Positions 16,534 through 25,974 are shown, counted from the first letter of the stretch. The stretch: 64,000 bases of DNA from JAUSIF01 sp963711595 (GCA_963711595.1 CAVQER010000006.1:309593-373592), one strand, 5' to 3'. Notes: generated by a model from the sequence alone, not told the origin. Translations and numbers: made by a program.

Positions 16534-18597
16534 ATGGCAGATCAAGGCGGAGCCACGAACGGCAGAGCAATCCGGGGGCCGCGCTGTATCGCGCTTGTCG
16601 GTCCCTTTCAATCCGGAAAAACCACGCTGCTCGAGGCGATTCTCGCCCGCACCGGCGCCGTGCAGCGGCCCGGCACGGTGGAGGCGGGCAACACGGTGGG
16701 CGATGCCGGCGCCAAGTCGCGCGCGCATCGGATGAGCGTAGAGCTTTCCGTCGCGTCCACGGATTTTCTCGGCGACACCTATACCTTCCTCGATTGCCCC
16801 GGCTCGATCGAGTTTGTCCAAGACATGCGGGCCGCCTTGCCGCCGGTCGACGCGGCCATCGTCGTGTGCGAAGCCGACGAGCGCAAGGTCCCGCAGCTGC
16901 AGCTCGTGATGCGCGAGCTCGAAGACCGCAACATTCCGCGCTTTCTCTTCATCAATAAGATCGACAAGGCCGACAAACGTGTACGCGAAACACTCGCGCT
17001 GCTGCAGCCCGCCTCGCGCGTGCCACTCGTGCTGCGCCAGATCCCGATCTGGAAGAACGACATCGTCGAGGGTTTCGTCGACCTCGCACTCGAGCGCGCC
17101 TTCGTCTACCGCGAGCACGCCGCGAGCGAGGTTGTGCCTATGGAAGGCGAGAACGTCGATCGCAAGAAGGAGGCGCGCTTCACCATGCTCGAGAAGCTCG
17201 CCGACCACGACGATCAGTTGATGGAGCAGTTGCTCGAGGATATCGAGCCGCCGCGCGACAAGGTGTTCGACGATCTGGTCAAGGAACTGCGCGAAGGGAA
17301 AATCTGCCCGGTACTCATTGGTTCAGCCACGCGCACCAACGGCGTGCTGCGTCTTATGAAGGCGCTACGACACGAAGCTCCCGGCATCGCGGCGACCGCC
17401 GCCAGGCTCAGCGTCAAAGCGGGCAATGAGGGCCTCGGCTATGTGATGAAGTCGGTGCACACGCCCCATGGCGGCAAAATGTCGATCACGCGCGTGCTGT
17501 CCGGCGAGATCGCCGAGGGCGCGACGGTACTCGGCTCAAACGGCGAGTCCGCGCGCGTAGCGGGCGTCTTCAAGATCCACGGAGCGGCGATCGACAAGCG
17601 TGGTGTCGGCAAAACCGGCGAGACCGTCGCGCTGGGCAAGCTCGATCCCATTGTCACCGGCGCGACCATTTCGACCGGGAAGAGCGCCCCGGCGTCGATC
17701 GTCGATGTCGCACCTTCGTCACCGGTCATGGCCGCCGCAATCGGCGCCCGCGAGCGGAAGGACGACGTCAAGCTTGGCGCCGCGCTGACCAAGCTCACCG
17801 ATGAAGACCCCTCGCTCACGGTCATTCACAACGCCGAACAGGGCGAAATCATCCTTTGGGGCCAGGGCGAAATGCATTTGCGGGTAGCGTCCGAGCGGCT
17901 GTCCGGCCGCTACGGTGTCGGCGTCAGCACGCGCGCGCCCCGCGTCGGCTACCGCGAGACGATCCGCAAGGCCGTCACCCAGCGCGGCCGCCACAAGAAG
18001 CAGACCGGCGGTCACGGCCAATTCGGCGACGTCGTGCTCGACATCAAGCCGCTGCCGCGCGGCTCCGGCTTTCAGTTTGCGAGCGCCATCAAGGGCGGTG
18101 TTGTGCCTCAGCAGTACGTGCCATCCGTCGAGCACGGGGTGCGCGACTTCCTCAAGATTGGCCCGCTCGGATTTCCGGTAGTCGATCTCGCCGTCACGCT
18201 CACCGACGGCTCCTATCACGACGTCAATTCATCCGACATGGCATTTCAACTCGCCGGACGTCTCGCGATGAGCGAGGGCTTGCCGAATTGCCATCCGGTT
18301 CTGCTCGAACCGATCGACACGGTCGAAATCGTTTGCCCGAGCGAAGCCACCGCGAAGATCAACGCGATCCTATCGCAGCGGCGCGGGCAGATCCTCGGCT
18401 TCAATTCACGCGAAGGCTGGTCGGGCTGGGACGTCGTTCGCGCGATGTTGCCGGAATCCGAGATCGGCGACCTCATCATCGAGGTGCGCTCGGCCACTGC
18501 CGGCGTCGGCGGCCTCACGTTCAAGTTCGATCATCTGCAGGAACTAACCGGCAAGCAGGCAGACCAGGTTGTCGCTGCGAGGCGCGCCGCGGAATAA
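16534..18597 (+). CDS. EF-G paralogue (elongation factor G-like GTPase) with altered G3 motif
   Basis: A 687-residue protein with the full EF-G domain order: GTPase, beta-barrel domain II (from about residue 290), then domains III-V (GQGEMHLRVASERLSGRYGV; the domain IV KKQTGGHGQFGDVVLDIKPL; domain V IEVRSATAGVGGLTFKFDH). The P-loop is VGPFQSGKTT and G4 is NKID. The G3 motif reads DCPGS (residues 87-91) instead of DTPGH, so the catalytic His is missing, and the switch I RGITI sequence is replaced. This is the EF-G2-like paralogue, not the housekeeping factor, and is likely a slow GTPase. CTGGAGG precedes the ATG. Confidence 0.87.
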   Translation: MADQGGATNGRAIRGPRCIALVGPFQSGKTTLLEAILARTGAVQRPGTVEAGNTVGDAGAKSRAHRMSVELSVASTDFLGDTYTFLDCPGSIEFVQDMRAALPPVDAAIVVCEADERKVPQLQLVMRELEDRNIPRFLFINKIDKADKRVRETLALLQPASRVPLVLRQIPIWKNDIVEGFVDLALERAFVYREHAASEVVPMEGENVDRKKEARFTMLEKLADHDDQLMEQLLEDIEPPRDKVFDDLVKELREGKICPVLIGSATRTNGVLRLMKALRHEAPGIAATAARLSVKAGNEGLGYVMKSVHTPHGGKMSITRVLSGEIAEGATVLGSNGESARVAGVFKIHGAAIDKRGVGKTGETVALGKLDPIVTGATISTGKSAPASIVDVAPSSPVMAAAIGARERKDDVKLGAALTKLTDEDPSLTVIHNAEQGEIILWGQGEMHLRVASERLSGRYGVGVSTRAPRVGYRETIRKAVTQRGRHKKQTGGHGQFGDVVLDIKPLPRGSGFQFASAIKGGVVPQQYVPSVEHGVRDFLKIGPLGFPVVDLAVTLTDGSYHDVNSSDMAFQLAGRLAMSEGLPNCHPVLLEPIDTVEIVCPSEATAKINAILSQRRGQILGFNSREGWSGWDVVRAMLPESEIGDLIIEVRSATAGVGGLTFKFDHLQELTGKQADQVVAARRAAE

Positions 18598-18604
18598 CCG
18601 CGCC

Positions 18605-19348
18605 TCAAGCCACGGCGTTGCGGAGGCGAATGAGCCCGGCGCCAGGCACGAGGTCCCGTGTCCGCTGATTGCGCAGCGCCAGTTCCAGGTTGCGATGCGC
18701 AAGGCGCGCATGCTCGCGCATCAACGCCTCGGCGCGCGCGCTTTCGCGAGCTTCGATCGCCTGCACGATACAGCGGTGCTGATCCTGCGCGATCATGAAC
18801 ATCGCTTGCGCTTCGGGCAGCGCGGCCTGCACCATGACGAACGCGCTCGCAGACGCGAACGGCAGGCTGACGACACGCTCGACCTGACGGACAAGGACCC
18901 GGCTGTCCGCAAGCTCGATGACGAGCGCATGGAAACGCTCGTTCAGCTTGACGTAATCGGTAAAATTCTTGGTCGTGACCGGCGAGCGGGAGAGCAGCGT
19001 GTCGAGTGCGGTCACGCACTCCTTGATCGGCCCGAACTTTTCCGGCCCGAGCGCGCGCTCGGCTGCAAGGCGCGCCGCCAAGCCTTCCAAGGTTCCCCGC
19101 GTTTCGATGGCCGCATATAGTTCCCGCTCGTCGAACCCACGAACGGCAAATCCGCCGGTCGGAATGACCTCCAGCAGCCCCTCTTCTTCCAGCCGAAGCA
19201 GCGCAGCGCGTAACGGAGTGCGCGACACGCCGAGGCGCTGGGTGAGCGGCACTTCCGACACCCGCTCCCCGGGCTCGAGATCTCCGCTCAAAATCAGCTG
19301 GCGCAGCTTGAGTAGTGCTCGAACGGTTTGCGACGACGACGGGTCCAA
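18605..19348 (-). CDS. GntR-family transcriptional regulator (FCD subfamily)
   Basis: A 247-residue regulator. The N-terminal winged helix reads LRQLILSGDLEPGERVSEVPL then TQRLGVSRTPLRAALLRLEEEG; the C-terminal all-helical FCD domain (ETRGTLEGLAARLAAERALG onward) probably binds a small carboxylate and has His residues suited to a metal (NERFHALV, EHARLAHRN). TTG at 19348 is taken as start because AAGGAAA lies just before it and the family begins there; the frame is open upstream without family character. It is divergent from the MetE-like operon, and a perfect palindrome lies between them. Confidence 0.85.
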   Translation of the reverse strand: MDPSSSQTVRALLKLRQLILSGDLEPGERVSEVPLTQRLGVSRTPLRAALLRLEEEGLLEVIPTGGFAVRGFDERELYAAIETRGTLEGLAARLAAERALGPEKFGPIKECVTALDTLLSRSPVTTKNFTDYVKLNERFHALVIELADSRVLVRQVERVVSLPFASASAFVMVQAALPEAQAMFMIAQDQHRCIVQAIEARESARAEALMREHARLAHRNLELALRNQRTRDLVPGAGLIRLRNAVA

Positions 19349-19417
19349 GGCTTTTTCCTTGGTGGGCAGCGCCCACCATTCGTTGTCCGCTTGCCGTCCA
19401 GCGGAGCGGGACGTAGG

Positions 19418-19427
19418 CTGTATACAG
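19418..19427. promoter_or_regulatory. Palindromic GntR-type operator candidate
   Basis: CTGTATACAG is a perfect 10-base palindrome with the TGTATACA core seen for many FCD-type GntR operators. It sits in the 210-base region between the GntR gene and the first MetE-like gene, 70 bases from the regulator start and 132 bases before the operon start. Autoregulation and control of the divergent operon is the simple reading; this is inference. Confidence 0.5.
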
Positions 19428-19558
19428 GTCGAGGAGTGTGTCAATGGCGTCGCGGTTTTGCGCCGCCGAAAATCTTCGTAATCAAAGAAACCCCTGACAC
19501 AAAACCTCGGCTCACCTGCGAGCTGTAAGCAATCTCGCTCGCGGTCGGGAGGGAGTCT

Positions 19559-20707
19559 ATGCAGCGTAGCGCCGACCGGATTCTCACGACGCACGCGGGA
19601 AGCTTGCCGCGTCCCGCGGATCTCACGCGCATGATGTGGGACCTGCTCGACGATAAGCCGGTCGACGAAACCCAGCTCCGCTCGCGCGTCAAGGATGCGG
19701 TGACCGAAGTCGTTGCGCTCCAACGCAAGGCAGGCATCGACATCATCTCGGACGGCGAGATGAGCAAGGTCGGCTTCAGCAACTATGTGATGCAGCGCTA
19801 CAGCGGTTTTGCCAACCGCACGCAGTTCGTCGCCACGGACCTCGGCGAATTTCCCGAGATCATCAGCAAGCTGTTTATCGAGAACGAGGGCGGACAACAT
19901 CTGGTCATGCCGAACGTCGAAGGTCCGATTGAGCTGAAGGACCACGACGCGGTTCAGCGTGACATTCGCAACTTGAAATCGGCGCTCAACGGAAAATCAC
20001 CCGAAAGCGCCTTCATCGCCGCGGTGACGCCGGGACAGATGCTGTTCAATTTTCCGAACCTTTACTATCCGACGCCCGAGCAATACATCGAAGCGGCCGC
20101 CAAAGCGCTGAGCGTCGAGTACCGCGCGATCGTCGACGCGGGCTTCAACCTGCAGCTCGACGCGCCGGACCTCGCCATGCGCGCCCATTGCTGGACCGGT
20201 GGTGTCGGCGCCGCCGACATCAAGAACTACGTCCCAATGGCGATCGAGGCGATGAACGAAGCAACGCGCGGCATCCCGGCGGAGAAAGTGCGGCTGCACT
20301 TGTGCTGGGGCAATTACGCCGGCCCGCATCACCACGACGTCGAACTGAAGGAGATTATCGATCCCGTCCTGAAGACCAACGCCAGCTGGATCTACTTCGA
20401 AGCCGCCAATCCTCGTCATGCGCACGAATGGGAGGTCTGGGAAGAAGTGAAGATCCCGGACGGCAAAGGCCTGATCCCCGGCGTGATCGACACGCTCACC
20501 AATCACGTCGAGCACCCGCGCCTCGTCGCGCAGCGGCTCGAGAAATTCGCCGAGATTGCTGGCAAGGAGAATGTAATCGCCGGGACCGACTGTGGATTTG
20601 GGACATTCGTCGGCTGGTCCGGCTGCGACCCAAAAGTTGCCTGGCTCAAGCTCGAGGCTTTATCCGAAGGCGCGCACATCGCCTCGGATCGGCTCTGGAA
20701 AAATTGA
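19559..20707 (+). CDS. MetE-like (cobalamin-independent methionine synthase II family) protein, copy 1
   Basis: A 382-residue protein matching only the catalytic (C-terminal) half of MetE. It begins ILTTHAGSLPRPADL, has AGIDIISDGEMSKVGFSNYV, the zinc ligands in VRLHLCWGNYAGPHHHD and a C-terminal TDCGFGTFVGW Cys. These short paralogues transfer a methyl or break a C-S bond on unknown substrates and do not replace MetE. GGGAGG precedes the ATG. Only 27 bases separate it from the second copy, so the two probably act together or as a heteromer. Confidence 0.85.
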   Translation: MQRSADRILTTHAGSLPRPADLTRMMWDLLDDKPVDETQLRSRVKDAVTEVVALQRKAGIDIISDGEMSKVGFSNYVMQRYSGFANRTQFVATDLGEFPEIISKLFIENEGGQHLVMPNVEGPIELKDHDAVQRDIRNLKSALNGKSPESAFIAAVTPGQMLFNFPNLYYPTPEQYIEAAAKALSVEYRAIVDAGFNLQLDAPDLAMRAHCWTGGVGAADIKNYVPMAIEAMNEATRGIPAEKVRLHLCWGNYAGPHHHDVELKEIIDPVLKTNASWIYFEAANPRHAHEWEVWEEVKIPDGKGLIPGVIDTLTNHVEHPRLVAQRLEKFAEIAGKENVIAGTDCGFGTFVGWSGCDPKVAWLKLEALSEGAHIASDRLWKN

Positions 20708-20734
20708 CGACAAGAAAAAGTAAGGGAGGGAAGT

Positions 20735-21868
20735 GTGGCGAGTAAGAAGAAGGGTCCGTTTCGCGCCGACCACGTCGGGAGTTTGCTACGGCCGTCGAAA
20801 CTCATGCAGGCGCGGGTGCAACGCGAGCGCAAGAACATCACCGCCGAGAAGCTCCGTTCCGTGGAGGACGAGAGCATCCGCGACGTCGTGAAAGTTCAGG
20901 AGAATGCCGGCCTTGAGGGCATCACCGACGGCGAGTTGCGCCGCGACTACTGGCACCTGGACTTCTTAACCGCAATCGGCGGCGTGCAATTTGTCGAGGG
21001 TCACAATCCCCTGAAATGGCACCGTGACGACGGCGTGCAGCTGGAATGGGTGCCGCCGGAAGTCGTTGTGCACGCGCGGCTCTCGCGGCCGAAACCGATC
21101 CAGGTCGCCGATTTCGAATTTCTGAAGTCGGCTACCACCAGGACGCCGAAGGTGTGCATCCCCTCCCCGTCGATGATGATCGTGCAAGGCGGGGAGAAGA
21201 TCATCGACAAGAAGGTCTACCCCGATCCGGAGGTCTTTTTCACCGACCTTGCGCGGGTTTATGCTGAGGAAGTCGCGGATCTCGCGCGGGCCGGCTGTAC
21301 CTATTTGCAGCTGGACGATACGTTTCTAGCGTTCCTGTGCGACGAGAAGATCGGAGCCGCCTTCGGCCGCAGCAACGAAGACACCAAGAAAATGGCCCGC
21401 ATCTCGGCGAAGCTCATCAACAACTCGATCAAGAACCGGCCGGCGGACATGGCCGTGACCATCCATCTGTGCCGCGGCAACTATCAGAGCTCGTGGCTCA
21501 GCGAGGGAGGATACGATCCGATCGCTGAAATCCTGCTCGGAGAAATCGATGTTGACGGCTTCTTCCTCGAGTATGATGACGAGCGCTCAGGAACATTCGC
21601 GCCGCTCCGGTTCCTGCCGAAAGGCAACAAGAAAGTTGTGTTGGGTATCGTCACCTCGAAGCATGCTCAGCTTGAATCGAGGGACGCCCTCAAGCGTCGC
21701 ATCGACGAAGCGGCAAAGATCGTGCCGCTCGAGCAATTGGCCATCAGCCCGCAATGCGGATTTTCGTCCACGGCCGATGGCAACGTCATTTCGCCCGAAG
21801 GTCAAATGGAGAAGCTCATGCTCTGCACCACCGTTGCCAAGGAAGTGTGGGGCGGAGTTGTGAATTGA
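20735..21868 (+). CDS. MetE-like (cobalamin-independent methionine synthase II family) protein, copy 2
   Basis: A 377-residue MetE-like catalytic-domain protein: FRADHVGSLLRPSKLMQARV at the start, GLEGITDGELRRDYWHLDF, CTYLQLDDTFLAFLC, the zinc motif VTIHLCRGNYQSSW, and SPQCGFSSTADGN with the last Cys ligand. It starts at a GTG (20735) preceded by GGGAGGGAA. It differs from copy 1 throughout, so it is not a recent duplication. Placed between copy 1 and a periplasmic binding protein, it suggests uptake and methyl or C-S metabolism of one compound. Confidence 0.85.
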   Translation: MASKKKGPFRADHVGSLLRPSKLMQARVQRERKNITAEKLRSVEDESIRDVVKVQENAGLEGITDGELRRDYWHLDFLTAIGGVQFVEGHNPLKWHRDDGVQLEWVPPEVVVHARLSRPKPIQVADFEFLKSATTRTPKVCIPSPSMMIVQGGEKIIDKKVYPDPEVFFTDLARVYAEEVADLARAGCTYLQLDDTFLAFLCDEKIGAAFGRSNEDTKKMARISAKLINNSIKNRPADMAVTIHLCRGNYQSSWLSEGGYDPIAEILLGEIDVDGFFLEYDDERSGTFAPLRFLPKGNKKVVLGIVTSKHAQLESRDALKRRIDEAAKIVPLEQLAISPQCGFSSTADGNVISPEGQMEKLMLCTTVAKEVWGGVVN

Positions 21869-21926
21869 CGGCGGCCGCAAGTTCGCGGCCGGCGAAACGT
21901 GTGAAAACAAGAGGGAGGAAATTGTC

Positions 21927-23154
21927 GTGAAGAAAGTTGATAGGAGAACCTTCGTAAAGGCTGGCGCCGCGCTCGTCGGCGCGAGCGCCTTGCCGGGCAC
22001 CGTCTATGCCCAGGCGGCCGCGCCGGACAAGATCCGGTTCGGCTACGCGATCACCATGTCCGGCCCGCTTGGTCCGGGCGCCGAGTTCGACGACGCTTTC
22101 CCAGTACAAGCTCTGGCAGAAGCGCGTGAACGACGCGGGCGGCATCTCGCTCAAGAAGTTCAACAAGAAGGTGCCGATCGAGCTCGTCGAGTACGACGAC
22201 CAGGGCAAGCCGGACGAACTGCTCAAGCTCACCGAGCGCCTGATCCAGCAGGACAAGGTGGACATGATCCTGAGCCCATACGCCACGCACATGAACCTCG
22301 CGTCGGCTCCAGTGATCAACAAGAACGGCTATCCGGTGATCTTGACGACTTCCGCTTCGGCGAAGCTCTACGACATGGCGCCGTCGATGCCGAATGCCTT
22401 CTGGTGGCTGGTGCAGCCGAACGAAGCGACGCAGCCGATTTCGGCAGCCATCGCCACGTTGAAGAAAGAAGGGAAGATCAAGGGCCGCGTCGCCACGATC
22501 CATCCGACCGTCCAGCTCGGCGTCGAGTTGCACGCCGCGTTCCTCGAAGCCGCTAAGAAGGATGGGCTCGAAGTGGTGTTCAGCAAGAGCTATCCATTTG
22601 GAAGCTCGGACCTGCAGCCACTACTCCGCGAAGCGATGGGCACCACCCCCGACGCGTTCATCGCCTTCAGCTACCCGCCGGACACGTTCATGATAACGGA
22701 GCAGGCTCAGGTCATCGGGTTCAACCCGCAGATCATGTATCTGGCCATCGGAACGCCGTTCCCGGGCTTCAAGGCGAAGTTCGGCAACAAGGTCAACGGC
22801 ATCCTGCTGTACGGCGGTCTCGACACCGGCGCTCCGGGCCTCGAGGACTACTACAAGGCACACCGCGCCATGTTCAACCGCGAGTCCGAAGCGGGCGCGG
22901 TCGGCGTTTACGCCGCCCTTGAGACAACGCAGCAGGCCATCGAGACGGTTGGCGAAATCGACCGCGCGAAGATTCGCGATACGCTTGCCAACGGCACGTT
23001 CAAGACGATCTGGGGTGAGATCAAGTTCAAGAATCAGCTCAACGTCGATCCCTGGGGTGTCGGCCAGTGGCAGAACGGCGAAGTCGTCGGCCTTTTCCCG
23101 GCGAACAAGAGCGGAGCGAAGAAGCTCCAATTCCCGAAGCCGGCCTGGTCGTAA
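21927..23154 (+). pseudogene. Branched-chain amino acid-type ABC substrate-binding protein, interrupted by a one-base insertion
   Basis: The GTG at 21927 follows GGGAGGAA and opens a Tat signal (VDRRTFVKAGAALVGASALP) and the first strand of a periplasmic binding protein (KIRFGYAITMSGPLGPGAE). The frame then breaks; from about 22090 another frame carries the rest (TTLSQYKLWQKRVNDAGGI ... to 23154), a complete type I LivJ-like fold. Removing one T of GAGTTC at 22083-22088 joins the parts as GAESTTLSQYK and restores a GAGTC site. No permease or ATPase genes accompany it. The ligand is unknown. Repaired length is about 408 residues, normal. Confidence 0.86.
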
Positions 23155-23171
23155 TCGAGCAACGAATAGTG

Positions 23172-23203
23172 GAGCCGGGCCGCATCGGCCCGGCTCTTTT
23201 TTT
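23172..23203 (+). terminator. Rho-independent terminator after the binding-protein gene
   Basis: An 11-base perfect stem, GAGCCGGGCCG (23172-23182) and CGGCCCGGCTC (23186-23196), with a CAT loop, is followed by seven T. It lies 17 bases after the stop and probably ends the MetE-like/binding-protein transcript, so the amidase may have its own promoter. Confidence 0.9.
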
Positions 23204-23337
23204 GCCGGAACCTCCCCGCGCGGGCTTGACCGGCGCACCCAGTCAGCTTCGAATGAAACTCCGAAGATCGGCCTGATTGCCGGGTCAAACTCGGCAAGAA
23301 GGCCGATTTTCGCTGAGTTTGTGCAAGTGGGGGACGC

Positions 23338-24831
23338 ATGCCGAGCGGCCGCGATTCGCCGGTTCTTTTGACCGTGCGCGACCTGACCCGCATGCTGCGC
23401 GACAAGCAGATCAGCGCCCTGGAATTGCTCGAGCTGCAGCTCGACCGCGTCCACGAGGTCAATCCGAAGATCAACGCGATTGTGGCGTTCGACGAGGAGC
23501 GCGCGCGCAAGGACGCGAAGCGCGCTGATGAGACCACCGCGCGGGGCAAGTCGCTCGGTCCGCTGCACGGACTGCCGATGACCGTGAAGGACGTGTTCGA
23601 GACCGTCGGCATGTCCACGACGTGCGGAATTCCAGCCCTGCGCAACCACATGGCCGCGCGGGACGCCACTGTCGTCACCCGTTTGCGCGATCAGGGTGCC
23701 GTGATCTTCGGAAAGAGCAACGTTCCGGAAGGTGCCGGCGACCACCAGTCGTACAATTCGATCTACGGAATCACGCGCAACCCGTGGAACCTCGATCGCA
23801 GCGCCGGCGGTTCTTCGGGCGGTGGCGCAGCTGCGGTTGCGACCTCGATGACGTCGCTTGAAGTCGGCAGCGATGTCGGCGGCTCGATCCGTTGTCCCGC
23901 GCATTTCTGCGGCGTGTTTGGACATAAGCCGAGTCACGGACTTGTGCCGCTCACCGGCCACATTCCGCCCGAACCCGGAGCATTGCGCGAGGGTGAAATG
24001 GCAGTCGCGGGCCCGCTCGCCCGCAGCGCCTACGATCTCGAGCTTGCCCTCGACGTGCTGGCCGGGCCGACCGACCTGGAGCGCAAGGGTAAGGTCTTCA
24101 AGCTGCCGAACGCGCGGCGCGAGCGGTTGCAGGATTTTCGCGTCGCGCTTTGGGCAGATACCAAGAACTATCCGGTCGATCCGGGCTACCTCGCAGCGAT
24201 CCATGCTTTCGCCGATGACCTGCGCAACCTTGGCGCCAGGATCGACGATCGCGCACGGCCGGCAATCGATACCGACGACAGCAACGAGACCTACATCGCG
24301 ACGCTGTTCGGCATGTGGGGCGGAGGACTGCCTGACGATGTCTTCAACGCGTATGTGACGGCGGCGGCAGGGCTCGATCCGAAGGACAAGAGTTGGGGCG
24401 CGCGCATCGGCCGTGCGGCGGGCCAGAGCTTGCGCAACTGGGATCGTCTGCAGGAAAAACGCGCGAAACTCCGTCACGCGTGGGAGGCCTTCTTCCGCGA
24501 CTACGACATCTTGCTCTGTCCAGTGATGGTGACGCCCGCGTTTCCCCACGACACGTCGGGCGCGGATCACACCGCTCAGCTTCGCCGCACCATCCAAGTC
24601 GGCAACGACACCCTGCCCTATCTCGACAACCTGATCTGGCCCGGGCTCATCACGCTCGTGAACCTGCCGTCCACGGTTGTGCCGACCCGCCACTTCACCG
24701 AAGGTCTCCCCACTGGCGTGCAGATCGTCAGCGGCTACCTCGACGACCGCACCACGCTCGGGTTCGCGCAATTGATCGAGGATGAGCTCGGCGGGTTCAT
24801 GCCGCCCGACGACGCAAAATTCGTCTCCTAA
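23338..24831 (+). CDS. Amidase signature family hydrolase
   Basis: A 497-residue amidase. The Ser-cisSer-Lys triad is visible: Lys in GLPMTVKDVFETVGM, the cis-Ser in RSAGGSSGGGAAAVATSM, and the nucleophile Ser in VGSDVGGSIRCPAHFCG. AEGLPTGVQIVSGYLDDRT near the C-terminus is usual for the family. It hydrolyses amide bonds of unknown small substrates in the cytoplasm (no signal peptide). It lies downstream of the MetE-like/binding-protein operon and may share its substrate, although a strong terminator separates them. Confidence 0.9.
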   Translation: MPSGRDSPVLLTVRDLTRMLRDKQISALELLELQLDRVHEVNPKINAIVAFDEERARKDAKRADETTARGKSLGPLHGLPMTVKDVFETVGMSTTCGIPALRNHMAARDATVVTRLRDQGAVIFGKSNVPEGAGDHQSYNSIYGITRNPWNLDRSAGGSSGGGAAAVATSMTSLEVGSDVGGSIRCPAHFCGVFGHKPSHGLVPLTGHIPPEPGALREGEMAVAGPLARSAYDLELALDVLAGPTDLERKGKVFKLPNARRERLQDFRVALWADTKNYPVDPGYLAAIHAFADDLRNLGARIDDRARPAIDTDDSNETYIATLFGMWGGGLPDDVFNAYVTAAAGLDPKDKSWGARIGRAAGQSLRNWDRLQEKRAKLRHAWEAFFRDYDILLCPVMVTPAFPHDTSGADHTAQLRRTIQVGNDTLPYLDNLIWPGLITLVNLPSTVVPTRHFTEGLPTGVQIVSGYLDDRTTLGFAQLIEDELGGFMPPDDAKFVS

Positions 24832-24957
24832 ACGAACGGAACCACGCGTCCGCCCCGTAACACCGGCGCAAATCGGCGCGTATACGGAATACACGCCCAC
24901 TTGACTTGTTCATTTGGCAGACCCGGGTGTATCTGGCCCGAGGATCTGGAGGAAAAC

Positions 24958-25926
24958 ATGCACGTCATTCGCCGCCGCGGCTGGGAAATTCCGGAGTCGC
25001 AGGCCACTCCGGAACAGGTCTTCTTCAATCGCCGCGCGTTCCTCAGCGGTGCGGCGACGATTGCCGCGGCCGGCGCCTTCCCCGGCAACGCACTCGCCCA
25101 GCGCGTCGGCGACGTGCCCGATCCGACCGGCGACCTGTATCCGGCCAAGCGCAACGAGAAATATGTACTCGATCGCGATATCACGCAGGAGAAGGTCGCC
25201 ACCAGCTACAACAATTTCTACGAGTTCGGCTTCGACAAAAACATCGTCGCCCCTGCGCAAAAGCTGCCGATCCGGCCCTGGACCGTGAAGCTCGACGGCA
25301 TGGTGGAAAAGGAGACGACCGTCGGCATTGACGACATCATCCGCAAGATGACGCTCGAAGAGCGGCTCTATCGGATGCGTTGCGTCGAGGCGTGGTCGAT
25401 GGCCGTGCCGTGGACCGGTTTCCCGATGGCGAAGCTCGTCGAGATGGCGAAGCCGCTTTCATCGGCGAAATTCGTGCGCATGGAAACGTTTCTCAACCCG
25501 GCGGTCGCACCCTATCAGCGCATGCCGCAATATCCGTGGCCTTACGTAGAAGGGCTGACGATGGCGGAGGCGACGAACGAGCTTACTTTCCTCGTCACCG
25601 GCATTTACGGCAAGCCTGCGCCGAAGCAGCACGGTGCACCGTTGCGCATCGTCATGCCGTGGAAGTACGGGTTCAAATCGATCAAGTCGATCGTGCGTTT
25701 CACCTTCACCGACAAGCGTCCGGTGAGCTACTGGGAGGAAGCACAGGGCAGCGAGTACGGCTTCTGGGCGAACGTGAACCCGCAGGTCTCGCATCCGCGT
25801 TGGAGCCAGGCGACCGAGGAAATCATCGGCACCGGCGCACGGCGGCCCACCCTTCTCTTCAATGGCTACGGCGAATTCGTCGCCGATCTCTACAAGGGCC
25901 TGGAGAAAGAGAAACTGTATATGTGA
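24958..25926 (+). CDS. msrP: Protein-methionine-sulfoxide reductase, molybdenum subunit
   Basis: A 322-residue periplasmic molybdopterin enzyme (YedY/MsrP) that repairs oxidised methionines in envelope proteins. A Tat signal is clear (NRRAFLSGAATIAAAGAFPG). The oxidoreductase molybdopterin domain includes the Mo-ligating Cys in YRMRCVEAWSMAVPWTGFP and later GAPLRIVMPWKYGFKSIKSI. The ATG at 24958 directly follows GGAGGAAAAC. The haem-binding membrane partner gene msrQ, usually next to msrP, is not here; a LysR gene lies convergent downstream. Confidence 0.92.
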   Translation: MHVIRRRGWEIPESQATPEQVFFNRRAFLSGAATIAAAGAFPGNALAQRVGDVPDPTGDLYPAKRNEKYVLDRDITQEKVATSYNNFYEFGFDKNIVAPAQKLPIRPWTVKLDGMVEKETTVGIDDIIRKMTLEERLYRMRCVEAWSMAVPWTGFPMAKLVEMAKPLSSAKFVRMETFLNPAVAPYQRMPQYPWPYVEGLTMAEATNELTFLVTGIYGKPAPKQHGAPLRIVMPWKYGFKSIKSIVRFTFTDKRPVSYWEEAQGSEYGFWANVNPQVSHPRWSQATEEIIGTGARRPTLLFNGYGEFVADLYKGLEKEKLYM

Positions 25927-25974
25927 CGGCGAAGCCGCGCAGCACTTTGTGCCGCCCTGTGCCCGGGAAAAAAT

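Noticed and set aside
19349..19558. SAM or cobalamin riboswitch ahead of the MetE-like operon
   Set aside because: I see none of the conserved riboswitch boxes; a GntR operator-like palindrome explains the region better.
22621..24900. A 759-codon minus-strand ORF opposite the binding-protein and amidase genes
   Set aside because: It is the shadow of GC-rich coding sequence: no domain, Arg/Ala/Gly-rich translation and no ribosome site, whereas the plus-strand genes have clear motifs.
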